Of a DNA stretch of 64,000 nucleotides, positions 1 through 9,456 are shown piece by piece. Every line of letters begins with the position of its first letter. Within the stretch, counting starts at the first letter, position 1. The stretch is from the NCBI GenBank assembly GCA_947243795.1, contig OX365939.1, forward strand, positions 124,001 to 188,000, given 5' to 3'. The DNA comes from Saccharomyces uvarum (taxonomy: Eukaryota; Ascomycota; Saccharomycetes; Saccharomycetales; Saccharomycetaceae). The notes under the pieces are model-generated. The model was not told the DNA's origin, did no database searches, and saw only the letters and a program-made list of their open reading frames with translations. A program made the translations under genes and the position numbers.

Positions 1-111
1 CCGGGGAAATTCTACCAAAGTCCACTGCAAGATATTTTTTTCGGATCGTTTTTTAGAGAGTTAACTGGGTTCGTCATGGCATGGACATTTGGATATGCCT
101 TAATCGGATAA
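1..111 (+). CDS. EMC6: EMC6 3' end (ER membrane protein complex subunit 6), partial
   Basis: The window opens inside this gene. Frame 1 gives 36 residues, starting PGKFYQSPLQDIFF and ending WTFGYALIG before TAA at 109-111. This matches the C terminus of yeast Emc6 as I know it. Emc6 is a small multi-pass subunit of the ER membrane complex, which inserts transmembrane segments of client proteins into the ER membrane. The hydrophobic run FVMAWTFGYALI fits its last membrane segment. The position left of a minus-strand PUF3 is the order seen on S. cerevisiae chromosome XII (YLL014W next to YLL013C). The start and about two thirds of the protein lie outside the window. Confidence 0.9.
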   Translation, partial: PGKFYQSPLQDIFFGSFFRELTGFVMAWTFGYALIG

Positions 112-510
112 AAGAGAAGGGTGTTATTGTTATAAACAGTTTGAAATAAGGTTGATTTATTATGTATGTACAGTAAATATATTGTTATAAGTATTTTATT
201 TTTATTTTTGTAGTTCTTTCTATGCGCTAAAAGGACTATCTATGGTGACAGAATTATCGTGTTAAAGACTTCGAATATACAAGTGAGTTTTTATCTTTAA
301 TAGGCGGTGGAAATAAGAAAAGCGTGAGTAAGAGTGTGAGGATTTTTCAGAAAAAATAAGGTACAAAAATAGGTAAAGGAAGAAAGCGAATCATGAATAT
401 AGGAGAACATAAACACTATGGACAAGATAGATATCAAACGAAAGTAAAGAAAAGAAGAAAAAGAAGATAAAACGAAAGTAAAGAGTAAGGAGCATGGTGG
501 CAAATTGTGA
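112..510. other. Convergent 3' intergenic region EMC6/PUF3
   Basis: The 399 bp between two facing stop codons are AT-rich, with TATATA-like stretches around 175-200 that could serve as 3'-end-formation signals. I see no gene here. A minus-strand open frame at 297-554 overlaps the PUF3 3' end and has no recognisable product. Confidence 0.6.
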
Positions 511-3144
511 TTACACTTCCGCGTTTTCGACCAATGCTGCGAGTTTTTCAACACTGGCTAAATGTCTATTTCCCAAAGAATTTGATTTGTTTAGCTTATC
601 CAAATAGGCTCTAATGGCAACGACGATTAATTTTTTACCTTCACCTTCAGAAACGTTAACCAGTTTTTGAATAACGTAATTGGCAAATTGATCCTTGATC
701 ATCAAAATCATGGGGGAATCGTCTTCCAGGTTCAATGCATGGTTTCTATCCCTTGGTAAGATCTTGGACATTATTAATTTCTTCTGATCTTTGGAGCCAT
801 AAAGAATGGATTTTTCCACTACGTTGGAGGCGAATTTATGCTTAGAGTATTCAACAACATTGTCTGCCACGGTTTCGACGATTTCTTGTTTCACGTCGAC
901 CATTTCTTTATTGGTGAACTGATCTTGTTGTAAAATGTATTGAATAACGTAGTTACCGTATTGGTCTTGAATCAAGTAAGGTATGAAATCCTTTAGTTCA
1001 TTCAAGATGTTGCACTGATCTTCACTCGAACCAAATTCCAACAATCTTTGAATCACTCTACACCCATAGGAATGGGTGGATAGATGGTAAATGTGGCCCG
1101 TTAAAGAATTTAGGACAAAGGGTAGTTTTTTTAAGGGGATTGTCTCAATGGCCTTTTGAATAACGTGATTACCGTTTTGGTCTTTGATCATTTGTAAAAC
1201 GGAATCAGAGAGTTCCAGAACTAATTGAATTCTTTGTTGAGAGTCGATGAATTCTAAGGCTTTTTGAATGACACGGCATGCGTACATCTGTAAAGACAGC
1301 TGTTTCATGTGACCCTTAAACTGTTCCACCAAAGCGTCTTTTTGGATCTTGGTACCGAATTCAAAGAATTTTTGTATAACGTAGTTACCAAATACATCAT
1401 TTGATAGTTCAATGGCGTCACCACGGATATCATTGAATATTACCTCCTTTTCAGAGGCCGGTGAAGTGGCCAATTCACGCTGAATAAAACGTGAACCATG
1501 TTGGTCTTTGCAGAATTCTAAAGAGTGGCCGAAGATGTCCTTTAATGACAAATTTGAGTTCGAGTTCTTATCGGAACTACTACTTCTTAGTTGCTCTAAT
1601 AAGGGAGAGCGGTGGTACGTTGGCTGTTGTGGCTGTTGTGGTGGGGTTTGAGAGTGGGAATGGGATTGAGACTTATGGTTATTGGCCACTGGCTCATTGG
1701 ACTTAAAAGACGAGTTCTTTTTGGACGAGTTTTTGGTGGTAGCAAAATTTTCTAGATAGGGGTTTGAGTGTTTGTTTGTGTTGCTGTTGTTGTTGGCGGT
1801 ATTTGCCGCATGGTTCTTGTTGTTTCTTTTCTTGAAATTCTTTTCGTCCTTGGTGGGCACGTTGGAAGACACAGGTGCGGGGGAGGGATAATATATATAA
1901 GGATTTTCCTGTTGTTCCTGTTGTCCCTGTTGTCCCTGCTGTTGCTGTTGCTGTTGCTGTTGAGGGGCCGATGGTGGTGGTGGCATAAACATCATTTGAT
2001 TTGGGTAGGCGTATGGGAAGGGAGTAGTGTTTGGCGGAGACGAAGGTGTGGAGGAAGAAGAAGGTTTGTTCGATTGTTTCTTCTTTTTACCATCAAAGTC
2101 CCCGGTGTCTTCACTTGCGGGCACTTGTACAGAAATCATTTGAGAGATAAAGTTTGAAGGCGAACCGATCAAATAATTGGGGAAGTTCTGGTAGTGAGGG
2201 CCCTGATGAAACTGGTTTGGTGGGAAGTATGATGGGAAATTGTTATTTGCAAGACCGTCTTGTTGGTTGGGAGCCACCATATTCGGAGCGCCGGCAACAG
2301 CAGTGCTGTTACTCGGTCTAAATACTGGGGTGTTGGCCACATTCCAGATGTTTCTTTGAGGATAGTGGGCATTTTGGTCAGATTCCAAAGAGGCAGAAGA
2401 GTCAGAATTCGAGCTGGAATGGTAGAATGAGCCGCTGTTCGTAGTGTTAGTGTTCATTTTGTTAGTGTTGGTATTCGACTCAGACTGGACAGATTGCTCG
2501 AAGGTGGTCTGAGTGTCCAGGCTCGCGTTTGACACGGTTTTCGTTATGAATTGGGGCTGGTTGGCGGTGTGTTCCGGCCTATCTTGGGATTCCAGTTCTC
2601 TTGTGCCGTCAATCAGGGACTTCCCGAATTTTTCAAAAAATCCTCCCCCACCCATACTGCTGCTATCGTGGCCATTGCCGTTGTAGTAGACTGGCCCCGC
2701 AATGGAGGCGGAATACTGCCCCAAGAGATGGTTCACCTTGTTATTTTTGCCTATGTTACCCGCGGCGTTATTCGCCTGGTAGTTGTTGTAGGACGCAGAC
2801 GACAGAGAGGCAGTGTCGTTTGATCTGTACTGGTAATAGTTGCTGTTATTGCCAAAGAACTTTTTGGAGTTCGTGGAGAATGGCGGAGCCGTCCCGACAG
2901 ACAGGGCCGTTTTCTTGAAGATCGGCGAAGACTCGCTGGAACCGTGTAGAAGCAGGATGTCCGAGTCGATATCGTTCGACGTGGTGAAGCTCGATCTTCT
3001 GAAGCCACCGATCTGCTGGGAGCCGGCAGCAGTGCCACCCACAACGGCGGCGGCTTGGCCGCCGTTGTTGTTCCCGTTAGATAGGGCGCTTAAAGACGAC
3101 ACGATGGAGGCGAGTTCCATATCCATGTCCATGTCCATTTCCAT
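511..3144 (-). CDS. PUF3: PUF3, Pumilio-family mRNA-binding protein
   Basis: An 877-residue Pumilio protein; the S. cerevisiae one is about 879. It binds 3' UTRs of nuclear-encoded mitochondrial mRNAs and controls their decay and translation near mitochondria. The start is repetitive (MEMDMDMDM). Residues 1-530 are low complexity, rich in N, S and Q, with a poly-Q run encoded around 1917-1965. The Pumilio domain spans about 533-866 with eight repeats. The base-contacting triplets are S551/R552/Q555, N587/Y588/Q591, C623/R624/Q627, N659/H660/Q663, C695/R696/Q699, N731/Y732/Q735, S773/N774/E777 and N822/Y823/Q826. By the known PUF code, repeats 8 to 1 read UGUAUAUA, the Puf3 target core. The gene is divergent from YEH1 across about 720 bp. 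Confidence 0.97.
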   Translation of the reverse strand: MEMDMDMDMELASIVSSLSALSNGNNNGGQAAAVVGGTAAGSQQIGGFRRSSFTTSNDIDSDILLLHGSSESSPIFKKTALSVGTAPPFSTNSKKFFGNNSNYYQYRSNDTASLSSASYNNYQANNAAGNIGKNNKVNHLLGQYSASIAGPVYYNGNGHDSSSMGGGGFFEKFGKSLIDGTRELESQDRPEHTANQPQFITKTVSNASLDTQTTFEQSVQSESNTNTNKMNTNTTNSGSFYHSSSNSDSSASLESDQNAHYPQRNIWNVANTPVFRPSNSTAVAGAPNMVAPNQQDGLANNNFPSYFPPNQFHQGPHYQNFPNYLIGSPSNFISQMISVQVPASEDTGDFDGKKKKQSNKPSSSSTPSSPPNTTPFPYAYPNQMMFMPPPPSAPQQQQQQQQQGQQGQQEQQENPYIYYPSPAPVSSNVPTKDEKNFKKRNNKNHAANTANNNSNTNKHSNPYLENFATTKNSSKKNSSFKSNEPVANNHKSQSHSHSQTPPQQPQQPTYHRSPLLEQLRSSSSDKNSNSNLSLKDIFGHSLEFCKDQHGSRFIQRELATSPASEKEVIFNDIRGDAIELSNDVFGNYVIQKFFEFGTKIQKDALVEQFKGHMKQLSLQMYACRVIQKALEFIDSQQRIQLVLELSDSVLQMIKDQNGNHVIQKAIETIPLKKLPFVLNSLTGHIYHLSTHSYGCRVIQRLLEFGSSEDQCNILNELKDFIPYLIQDQYGNYVIQYILQQDQFTNKEMVDVKQEIVETVADNVVEYSKHKFASNVVEKSILYGSKDQKKLIMSKILPRDRNHALNLEDDSPMILMIKDQFANYVIQKLVNVSEGEGKKLIVVAIRAYLDKLNKSNSLGNRHLASVEKLAALVENAEV

Positions 3145-3865
3145 CTGTGTTCGTGATATTATGTGTGCTAGATTGTGATTTTTTGTATTTGTCTGCAGCA
3201 GGAAAGCCTTCGATTCTACCCTATTTCGATGTTCTTTCTTTTTATGTTTTTTTGCAGAGACCGGATAACTAGAAAAATTGGTTGAGCAGGTATACTATTT
3301 ACAGTAATCGATTTTTCAAAATGTGTGCAGGCACCACGTTTCCTATCTTTTCCTCTTTCCTTCCTCTCCTATCCATCAGCTGAATTGTCATCTATTATAC
3401 GTTCCAAAAAGTGCCAGTAGTGTTTTGGGAAATTCTCTCCACAATTTTTAATAAAAAAAGAAACGACGGCAGGGTAATTGCCGTGAAAAGCGACCAGGGT
3501 TGACAGCTCAAGCCCTTCTTTTCTGCCTCGGCCCTGGTTATCATTTTCTAGGGCTCAGTCAAAAACCCCCGAGGGTCCGTTCTTCGAGAAGTTCTGAGCG
3601 CGGCTTGATCGGGGAAAGGGCTTCCCTTTTCGGACATATCGCAGGCAACAGCACGAAAGCTTATTTCTATACGAGAAAAGAAACGACAAAAGCGAAAAAA
3701 TGCTGAAAATTGCAGCGATAAATGATAAAGTAGCCACAAATACTCGTGTATATATATATACATATGCACATCTATTGTTTATAAAGATTATGTACGTTTT
3801 TTAATGTACGGGGCCGCAGATCACAGTATTTACATATATAGATATTTTTTACGGCAAGTCACACG
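3145..3865. promoter_or_regulatory. Divergent promoter region PUF3/YEH1
   Basis: The 721 bp between the two start codons hold both promoters. The central part (about 3470-3640) is visibly more GC-rich than the flanks. It contains a spaced inverted repeat, ACCAGGG at 3493-3499 and CCCTGGT at 3532-3538. I could not assign that repeat to a known factor. The last 80 bp before YEH1 are AT-rich. Confidence 0.5.
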
Positions 3866-5596
3866 ATGGGTGTAACCACGGTTTTGAAAAGGGCTAGGAA
3901 TTTACTAGCAACGTTCATAGTATGCTGCTTTATGGCAGTGGTGCTTGTTTTGGCGCTGGCACGCCATTTCATCAACGAGCACAGGGACACCAGGAGCTCG
4001 TCGACGCGAATCAAGGTTAGCGAAGACAGCAAAAGGGCCATGCACCACGACCACGTCTTCACGAAGACCAATGCCTACTCAACGCCATTCCTCGACCTGG
4101 AGCACGATAAGAGAAACGGCATTGTCTACGACCATACAAGGACGGTGATTCGTAAAAAGAACCGCGACGAGGAGTCGCTGTCTCTGCACAAAAGTCTTTT
4201 TCACAAGTTTTTGAAAAAGCTCATCTTCCGGTTCATCGATCAAGACAAAGATGACGGGCAAGTGACGCAGGGGAAGTTTATTAATAGCAACAACGAAATT
4301 GCCAACCATGAACCGATCTTTGAGAAAATCCCCGTCCATTCCGACAACCCATTGCAGAAGCTGATCTTGTCGGAGGACTTGGCGCTGGTGCCCAGTCTAA
4401 ACTATTATTTTAATCAGTACAATATTCACATAGAGGAGTTCAGAATAGAAACTGAGGACGGGTTCGTTATAGACCTATGGCACTTGGTACCGAAATACAC
4501 CGCGGCGGGTTCCGAGAAGTCGAGTCAGAGGAAGAGGCCACCCATTTTGATGCTGCACGGTCTTCTACAAAGCAGCGGCTCGTTCGCATCCAACGGCCGG
4601 AAATCTCTGGCATATTTCCTGTATCAGTCTGGTTACGACATTTGGTTAGGTAATAATAGATGCGGGTTCAAACCGCAATGGAACGATGCGAAGCTACCAA
4701 CCCCGGATTCCAAGTGGAACTGGGACCTTCGCGAAATGGTCAAGTATGATTTGACTCTGCTGATCGATACCGTTTTGGCGAAGACGCAATATGAAAAGCT
4801 TACTTTGATCTCGCATTCCCAGGGCACCACGCAGGCGTTTATGGGCCTGGTCAATGAAGATGAGTTTTTCCCGCCCGGATCAGGGACCAAAGAGTCGTTT
4901 TTTACCTCGAAGATCGCCAACTATGTCGCATTGGCCCCCGCAGTGTATCCAGGCCCCTTACTGAAAGAGAAAATGTTTTTGAAACTCATGACGAAGGGAA
5001 TCGACAATCCCTGGTTCTTCGGGGAATCGTGTTTCTTCGAAATCATGATGATCGTGAGAAACCTGTGCATCGGTCAAAGCTTATTTTCCTTTGTCTGTTA
5101 CACGATCTTCAACTACTTATTTGACTGGAACGATACCCTTTGGGATACCCCCTTGAGAGATCGTCATTTCTTGTTTTCTCCAGTGCATGTTTCGGTGAAA
5201 TTGATGCAGTGGTGGTTGTCTCCTGACCCAAATAAGGTCAGTTTCAAGTTTGGCTCGCATAAGATGTTCCCCGATAACGAGAAGTGGTTTTCAGGCGCAT
5301 CGACGGCTCCAAATATTTACCTATTCGTCCCCAAGCAAGACAGACTAGTGGATGGAGAAAGATTGATCAATCATTTCGTCAATGTCGAATCAAGCGTCAA
5401 TTACAAGATCTGGTACATTGACGAGTATGCACACATCGATGTGCTGTGGGCACATGACGTCATCGAAAGAATCGGTAAACCAGTTTTACAGAATTTGAAT
5501 AACTACTATTTCAAGAAAGATTCTAATGTCTTTGAAAGTGATTGTTCGGACACAGAGGTGGAGACGGAACTGGAAATGGTTGAAGAAAAGGCTTGA
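3866..5596 (+). CDS. YEH1: YEH1, steryl ester hydrolase (lipid droplet)
   Basis: A 576-residue acid-lipase-family alpha/beta hydrolase. Yeh1 hydrolyses steryl esters stored in lipid droplets to free sterol and fatty acid. One membrane segment near residues 13-34 (LLATFIVCCFMAVVLVLALA) anchors the N terminus. The oxyanion-loop motif LMLHGLLQSSG lies near 229-239. The nucleophile elbow is HSQG with S318, the acid is D492 in PKQDRLVDGE, and the base is H523 in YAHIDVLWAHD. The C terminus is acidic. A paralog, YEH2, lies on the other side of the centromere at 60078-61694 with the same catalytic motifs. The length is close to the S. cerevisiae protein (about 573). Confidence 0.96.
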   Translation: MGVTTVLKRARNLLATFIVCCFMAVVLVLALARHFINEHRDTRSSSTRIKVSEDSKRAMHHDHVFTKTNAYSTPFLDLEHDKRNGIVYDHTRTVIRKKNRDEESLSLHKSLFHKFLKKLIFRFIDQDKDDGQVTQGKFINSNNEIANHEPIFEKIPVHSDNPLQKLILSEDLALVPSLNYYFNQYNIHIEEFRIETEDGFVIDLWHLVPKYTAAGSEKSSQRKRPPILMLHGLLQSSGSFASNGRKSLAYFLYQSGYDIWLGNNRCGFKPQWNDAKLPTPDSKWNWDLREMVKYDLTLLIDTVLAKTQYEKLTLISHSQGTTQAFMGLVNEDEFFPPGSGTKESFFTSKIANYVALAPAVYPGPLLKEKMFLKLMTKGIDNPWFFGESCFFEIMMIVRNLCIGQSLFSFVCYTIFNYLFDWNDTLWDTPLRDRHFLFSPVHVSVKLMQWWLSPDPNKVSFKFGSHKMFPDNEKWFSGASTAPNIYLFVPKQDRLVDGERLINHFVNVESSVNYKIWYIDEYAHIDVLWAHDVIERIGKPVLQNLNNYYFKKDSNVFESDCSDTEVETELEMVEEKA

Positions 5597-5745
5597 GGAA
5601 CAAGCTTAATATAGATTCATATACTTATAGTTGGGAGTACATAGATAGAGGCTAGTAATTTGTAGTTTGTTTTTGTTTTTGAACTATTGTGACACAAATT
5701 GGTTGAATTTGTGTCTTCCGTGCGGAGCGATACTTTTTTTTCTTT

Positions 5746-5790
5746 TTCTGAAAAATTTTTGGTCTTGAAAAAAAAAATCGATGAGATTAT
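5746..5790 (+). promoter_or_regulatory. RRPE and PAC motifs upstream of SOF1
   Basis: TGAAAAATTTTT at 5749-5760 matches the ribosomal RNA processing element (RRPE, bound by Stb3). TCGATGAGAT at 5778-5787 contains the PAC core GATGAG (bound by Dot6/Tod6). The order and close spacing, about 75-110 bp upstream of the SOF1 start, are typical of yeast ribosome-biogenesis promoters. The motifs are read directly; the binding is inferred. Confidence 0.75.
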
Positions 5791-5859
5791 CTTTCAGCAG
5801 TAATACTTCAGCACAATATTACGGCAATTAAGGTTAACTCATAGCGATAGAGCACTAAA

Positions 5860-7332
5860 ATGAAGATCAAGACTATTAAAAGAAGTTCTGATGATTATGT
5901 TCCCGTTAAAAGCACACAGGAATCTCAAATGCCCAGGAATTTGAACCCTGAATTGCATCCTTTCGAAAGAGCACGTGAATATACTAAGGCTTTAAATGCT
6001 ACCAAATTGGAAAGAATGTTCGCTAAACCCTTTGTAGGTCAATTGGGAGATGGTCATAGAGATGGTGTCTACGCTATTGCCAAGAACTATGGTAGTTTGA
6101 ACAAACTGGCCACTGGTTCGGCAGATGGTGTCATTAAATACTGGAACATGTCCACTAGAGAAGAGTTTGTTTCCTTCAAGGCACATTATGGGCTCATTAC
6201 CGGTCTTTGTGTCACGCAGCCTCATTTCCACGACAAGAAACCAGATCTGAAAAACCAAAATTTCATGTTATCTTGTAGTGATGACAAGACTGTCAAATTA
6301 TGGTCGATAAATGTTGACGATTATTCCAATAAGAGATCAAGCGATAACGATTCCGTGATCAACGAAGAGGGTTTGGTGCGTACTTTTGATGGTGAATCCG
6401 CATTTCAAGGTATTGATTCACATAGAGTAAATTCTACATTTGCCACAGGCGGTGCCAAAATCCAACTTTGGGACGTCAATAGAGTAAAACCAGTTTCCAA
6501 TTTATCATGGGGTGCAGATAACATCACCAGTGTTAAGTTTAATCAAAACGAAACCGATATTTTGGCCAGTACTGGTAGTGACAATTCCATTGTTCTTTAT
6601 GACTTAAGAACCAATTCTCCCACACAAAAGATCGTTCAAACCATGAGAACAAACGCTATCTGTTGGAACCCCATGGAAGCATTTAATTTTGTGATTGCGA
6701 ATGAAGATCATAACGCTTACTATTATGACATGAGAAACTTGTCGCGTTCGCTGAATGTGTTTAAAGATCATGTTAGTGCAGTGATGGATGTCGATTTTTC
6801 CCCCACTGGTGACGAGATTGTTACTGGTTCATACGATAAGAGTATCAGAATATATAATACCAACCATGGACATTCTAGAGAAATCTATCACACAAAGAGA
6901 ATGCAGCATGTCTTCCAAGTCAAATACTCGATGGATGCTAAATACATTATCAGTGGATCTGATGACGGGAATGTTAGATTATGGAGAAGCAAAGCTTGGG
7001 AGAGATCGAATGTCAAGACTACACGTGAAAAGAATAAATTAGAATATGACGAAAAATTGAAGGAGAGGTTCAGACATATGCCAGAAATCAAAAGAATTAG
7101 TAGACATAGACACGTCCCAGAAGTCATTAAGAAGGCTCAAGAGATTAAGAATATTGAATTGAGTTCTATAAAGAGAAGAGAAGTGAACGAAAGACGTACT
7201 AGAAAGGACATGCCGTTTATCTCTGAAAGAAAGAAACAAATCGTGGGCACAGTGCACAAATACGAAGACACGGGAAGAGAAAGGAAAAGAAGAAAGGATG
7301 ATAACAAAGGTGACGCTCGAGAAGAGCAGTGA
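5860..7332 (+). CDS. SOF1: SOF1, WD40 protein of the SSU processome
   Basis: A 490-residue WD40 protein, against 489 in S. cerevisiae. Sof1 is an essential nucleolar component of the U3 snoRNP/SSU processome, needed for 18S rRNA maturation. The beta-propeller blades are visible as GSADGVIKYWN, SDDKTVKLWS, GGAKIQLWD, GSDNSIVLYD, GSYDKSIRIY and SGSDDGNVRLW. The last 85 or so residues form the basic Sof1-type tail, rich in K and R (EIKRISRHRHVPEVIKKA and onward). RRPE and PAC elements stand in its promoter, and a Puf4-type motif follows its stop codon. It converges on PSR1. Confidence 0.97.
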   Translation: MKIKTIKRSSDDYVPVKSTQESQMPRNLNPELHPFERAREYTKALNATKLERMFAKPFVGQLGDGHRDGVYAIAKNYGSLNKLATGSADGVIKYWNMSTREEFVSFKAHYGLITGLCVTQPHFHDKKPDLKNQNFMLSCSDDKTVKLWSINVDDYSNKRSSDNDSVINEEGLVRTFDGESAFQGIDSHRVNSTFATGGAKIQLWDVNRVKPVSNLSWGADNITSVKFNQNETDILASTGSDNSIVLYDLRTNSPTQKIVQTMRTNAICWNPMEAFNFVIANEDHNAYYYDMRNLSRSLNVFKDHVSAVMDVDFSPTGDEIVTGSYDKSIRIYNTNHGHSREIYHTKRMQHVFQVKYSMDAKYIISGSDDGNVRLWRSKAWERSNVKTTREKNKLEYDEKLKERFRHMPEIKRISRHRHVPEVIKKAQEIKNIELSSIKRREVNERRTRKDMPFISERKKQIVGTVHKYEDTGRERKRRKDDNKGDAREEQ

Positions 7333-7656
7333 TAGGGCGCCGTGGAGGACATCTCGTTTGTATTTTCCATACATACATATATGTACAATATTTGCATTTT
7401 TAATTTCCATTCACATATTTAATAAATGTTTATGATATGGCACCGTCATCGTTCCTGTAATTAAATTAGTCTTTTTATTAGATTATGAATTTATATAAGA
7501 GTACACTGTGTCGGAAGAAGGAAAAGAGTGTTGAAAGAGTGGGTGGTGTGGTATTAAGCAAAAAAAAAAAAATATTATGTTTTTTGGTTCTTTTCTTCAT
7601 CTTCATCTTCACTTTTTCCGTAAAGGGGCGACGAGAGATTTGCACGGAAGTTGTCT
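7333..7656. other. Convergent 3' region SOF1/PSR1
   Basis: The 324 bp between facing stops are AT-rich. The SOF1 side holds tandem CATA/TATA repeats and a Puf4-type motif (separate entry). An A11-A12 tract lies near 7560-7572. I see no gene. Confidence 0.6.
7382..7390 (+). promoter_or_regulatory. Puf4-type motif in SOF1 3' UTR
   Basis: TGTACAATA starts 50 nt after the SOF1 stop codon. It fits the published Puf4 consensus UGUAHAHUA. Puf4 targets are enriched for nucleolar rRNA-processing factors, which fits SOF1. Binding is inferred. Confidence 0.55.
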
Positions 7657-8892
7657 CTATATTGTTACATCCAGTATTTTGCCTACGTCTAATGAAGTTT
7701 TCACAGAAAGGTCTTCTAAAAGAGGAATAATATCTAATAATTCGTTATCATGGGTATCTGAAAACCAGGACGATATTGGTATTGCGTGTTGAGGATGGAA
7801 GATGTAAGAAGCCGGAGAGTTATCAAGGATGATGATCTCCGATAGCGGTCTTCCAATCTGGGACAAGTTCTTGATATAGTTTCCTTCGTAATTATAGCAA
7901 GCCTCTCTAAATAATCTGTGGTGGATGACTTTATCCGTGTCTAGTATGTCGAGCAGCGGGTCACCGTACCGAGAAACACTTGCAGTAAATACCACGACTT
8001 CGAACAGCTTCCCGACCCTTTCCAAGAACTCCTCCACGCCCGGTCTCTTTATGACATAGACGTTATGAACCTGGTCGTCTATCTCCACGGGCAGGACGAA
8101 ATCCGCAGATCGCAAATATTTGAAAGAGGAATGTACTAGAGTCTCATCGAGATCCAGTATTAAACATTTCTTGTCCTTTATACTTTTATCTTGTGGGGGG
8201 AGCAGGGTACTGAAGCCTGGTGCGTGGTACTGGTCTTGCTGCAAGAGTGTTAGATCGATATACTCTTCGTCTTCGTCGTCTTCGTCGTCATCTTCGTCGT
8301 CATCAGCATCGTTGGAAGTCACGCTAGCCTGAGGACTACTGCTTACTCTACTCAAATCGATATCTTGGATAAGATGGTCGGGCGATACTCGTACGATAGA
8401 CTCTTGCTGCTGCTGTTTCTGCTGTTTCTGCTGTTTGGGCACTTCTTTCACGACGGATCCCTTGGTGCGTAGAGTGCCGCGGCTGCGACGGTTATCTTCA
8501 TCAATAACCTCATCATCCTCATCAACTTCGTATTTTTCCTCGTGTAGGTCTTCTTTGCTGATTTTTCTGTCGACTTTCTTTGTGGTATTATTACTAGTTA
8601 CGGTGGTGGTAGCAGCAGCAGTCGGCGACACTGGTTTCTTTTTCTCATTATCGTTCGTACTTATCCCAGATTTACCGGTAGATCTTTCTGTAGAGCTCAA
8701 AGTGGCGGCCGAATTGGTCTTGGAGGGTGGAGAGTTTGTTTGCTGTACGGCACGTGCTCGACTTTTCGTGTTGGAGTGCTTGATGTTTCTGTTTTTATTG
8801 AGGGAGCTGGATTCTTGGTGGCGATAAGCTGAACTGGAGTTAGATTGAGCCGTCTCGGAAGAACAGCACAATATCGACGATATGAATCCCAT
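7657..8892 (-). CDS. PSR1: PSR1, plasma-membrane HAD-type phosphatase
   Basis: A 411-residue protein; S. cerevisiae Psr1 is about 427. Psr1 works with Whi2 in the sodium and general stress responses by dephosphorylating regulators such as Msn2. The N terminus [13 protein letters not shown] has Gly2 and the twin Cys9-Cys10 that mark N-terminal acylation for plasma-membrane anchoring. Residues about 20-235 are disordered and rich in S, K, Q and D/E, with long Asp/Glu runs. The catalytic NLI/FCP-like domain begins near 241, with the DxDxT signature LDLDET giving nucleophile D247 and D249. The last 171 residues are 149/171 identical to PSR2 (58607-59764) by my count. Two STRE (AGGGG/CCCCT) elements lie upstream, at 8971-8975 and 9324-9328. 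Confidence 0.96.
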   Translation of the reverse strand: MGFISSILCCSSETAQSNSSSAYRHQESSSLNKNRNIKHSNTKSRARAVQQTNSPPSKTNSAATLSSTERSTGKSGISTNDNEKKKPVSPTAAATTTVTSNNTTKKVDRKISKEDLHEEKYEVDEDDEVIDEDNRRSRGTLRTKGSVVKEVPKQQKQQKQQQQESIVRVSPDHLIQDIDLSRVSSSPQASVTSNDADDDEDDDEDDEDEEYIDLTLLQQDQYHAPGFSTLLPPQDKSIKDKKCLILDLDETLVHSSFKYLRSADFVLPVEIDDQVHNVYVIKRPGVEEFLERVGKLFEVVVFTASVSRYGDPLLDILDTDKVIHHRLFREACYNYEGNYIKNLSQIGRPLSEIIILDNSPASYIFHPQHAIPISSWFSDTHDNELLDIIPLLEDLSVKTSLDVGKILDVTI

Positions 8893-9272
8893 GCTGGTTG
8901 ACTATTTATTGTGACTAAGACTCACAAACACGCACGCAGGCAAAGGAAAAAAAGATTAGGGCACAAAGAAAGGGGAAGCGTGAATGACTGTACTATATGA
9001 AGGAATAATAGGGAACAAACGGAGTATGAGGGAGATGGGAGAGGGTGAAGGGACGAGTTGGATTTGACAACGACGTAACAGAGAGTTGAAGGACAGATTG
9101 CTATTGCGAGCAATAGGGTTCAACGAGTGCTTCTTCTGGCTAGCACTTCCATTCCTTCCCAGCAAGTACACCAATCCTAGACTCCATTTTTTTTTTTTCG
9201 GTTTTTTCCAAAAAAAAAGAAACAAAAATGCTGCAGCCCTAATGTAGGGTATTTTCAGAAAATATTATTAGG

Positions 9273-9309
9273 GTTGGTCACGTGCTTAGGTCTTGTTGGT
9301 CACGTGCTT
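9273..9309. repeat. Tandem 15-bp direct repeat with two GTCACGTG E-boxes
   Basis: GTTGGTCACGTGCTT occurs at 9273-9287 and again at 9295-9309, an exact copy with a 22-bp period. Each copy contains GTCACGTG (9277-9284 and 9299-9306), the palindromic site used by Cbf1, Pho4 and Tye7. The 22-bp centre spacing is about two helical turns. The repeat is about 385-415 bp upstream of PSR1 and about 200 bp past the COX17 stop. Confidence 0.85.
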
Positions 9310-9328
9310 CTGATCCTTTTTTAAGGGG

Positions 9329-9358
9329 CCCACTACAGGCGGTATCGCCTGTAGTGGG
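9329..9358. repeat. Perfect 13-bp inverted repeat (hairpin), 4-nt loop
   Basis: CCCACTACAGGCG (9329-9341) is followed by GTAT and then CGCCTGTAGTGGG (9346-9358), an exact reverse complement. The stem is GC-rich (9 of 13 pairs) inside an otherwise AT-rich intergenic stretch. It lies about 145 bp past the COX17 stop, beyond the Puf3-type sites, and about 440 bp upstream of PSR1. The function is unknown. It could form an RNA hairpin in a long COX17 3' UTR or be a dimeric protein site. Confidence 0.9.
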
Positions 9359-9407
9359 TGGTAGAAGTAGTAATGATAACAGTGTTTCGTTGCTTTTATT
9401 TACAGGG

Positions 9408-9415
9408 AATATACA
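9408..9415 (-). promoter_or_regulatory. Puf3-like site (weaker) in COX17 3' UTR
   Basis: On the minus strand this reads TGTATATT, preceded by C at position -2 (CATGTATATT). It differs from UGUANAUA only in the last base. It lies about 87-94 nt past the COX17 stop and may be the second of two sites. Confidence 0.45.
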
Positions 9416-9456
9416 TGTAAAGATATATATATATATTGTGTGAATACCTATTAGTG

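Noticed and set aside
496-504. GGTGGCAAA, an exact match to the proteasome element PACE (Rpn4 site)
   Set aside because: It lies in the 3' UTR between the convergent EMC6 and PUF3 genes, with no nearby promoter for it to serve; one 9-mer can occur by chance.
297-554. 85-codon minus-strand frame overlapping the PUF3 3' end
   Set aside because: It overlaps conserved PUF3 coding sequence in another frame, lies in a convergent 3' region, and its product is a low-complexity F/S/L string.
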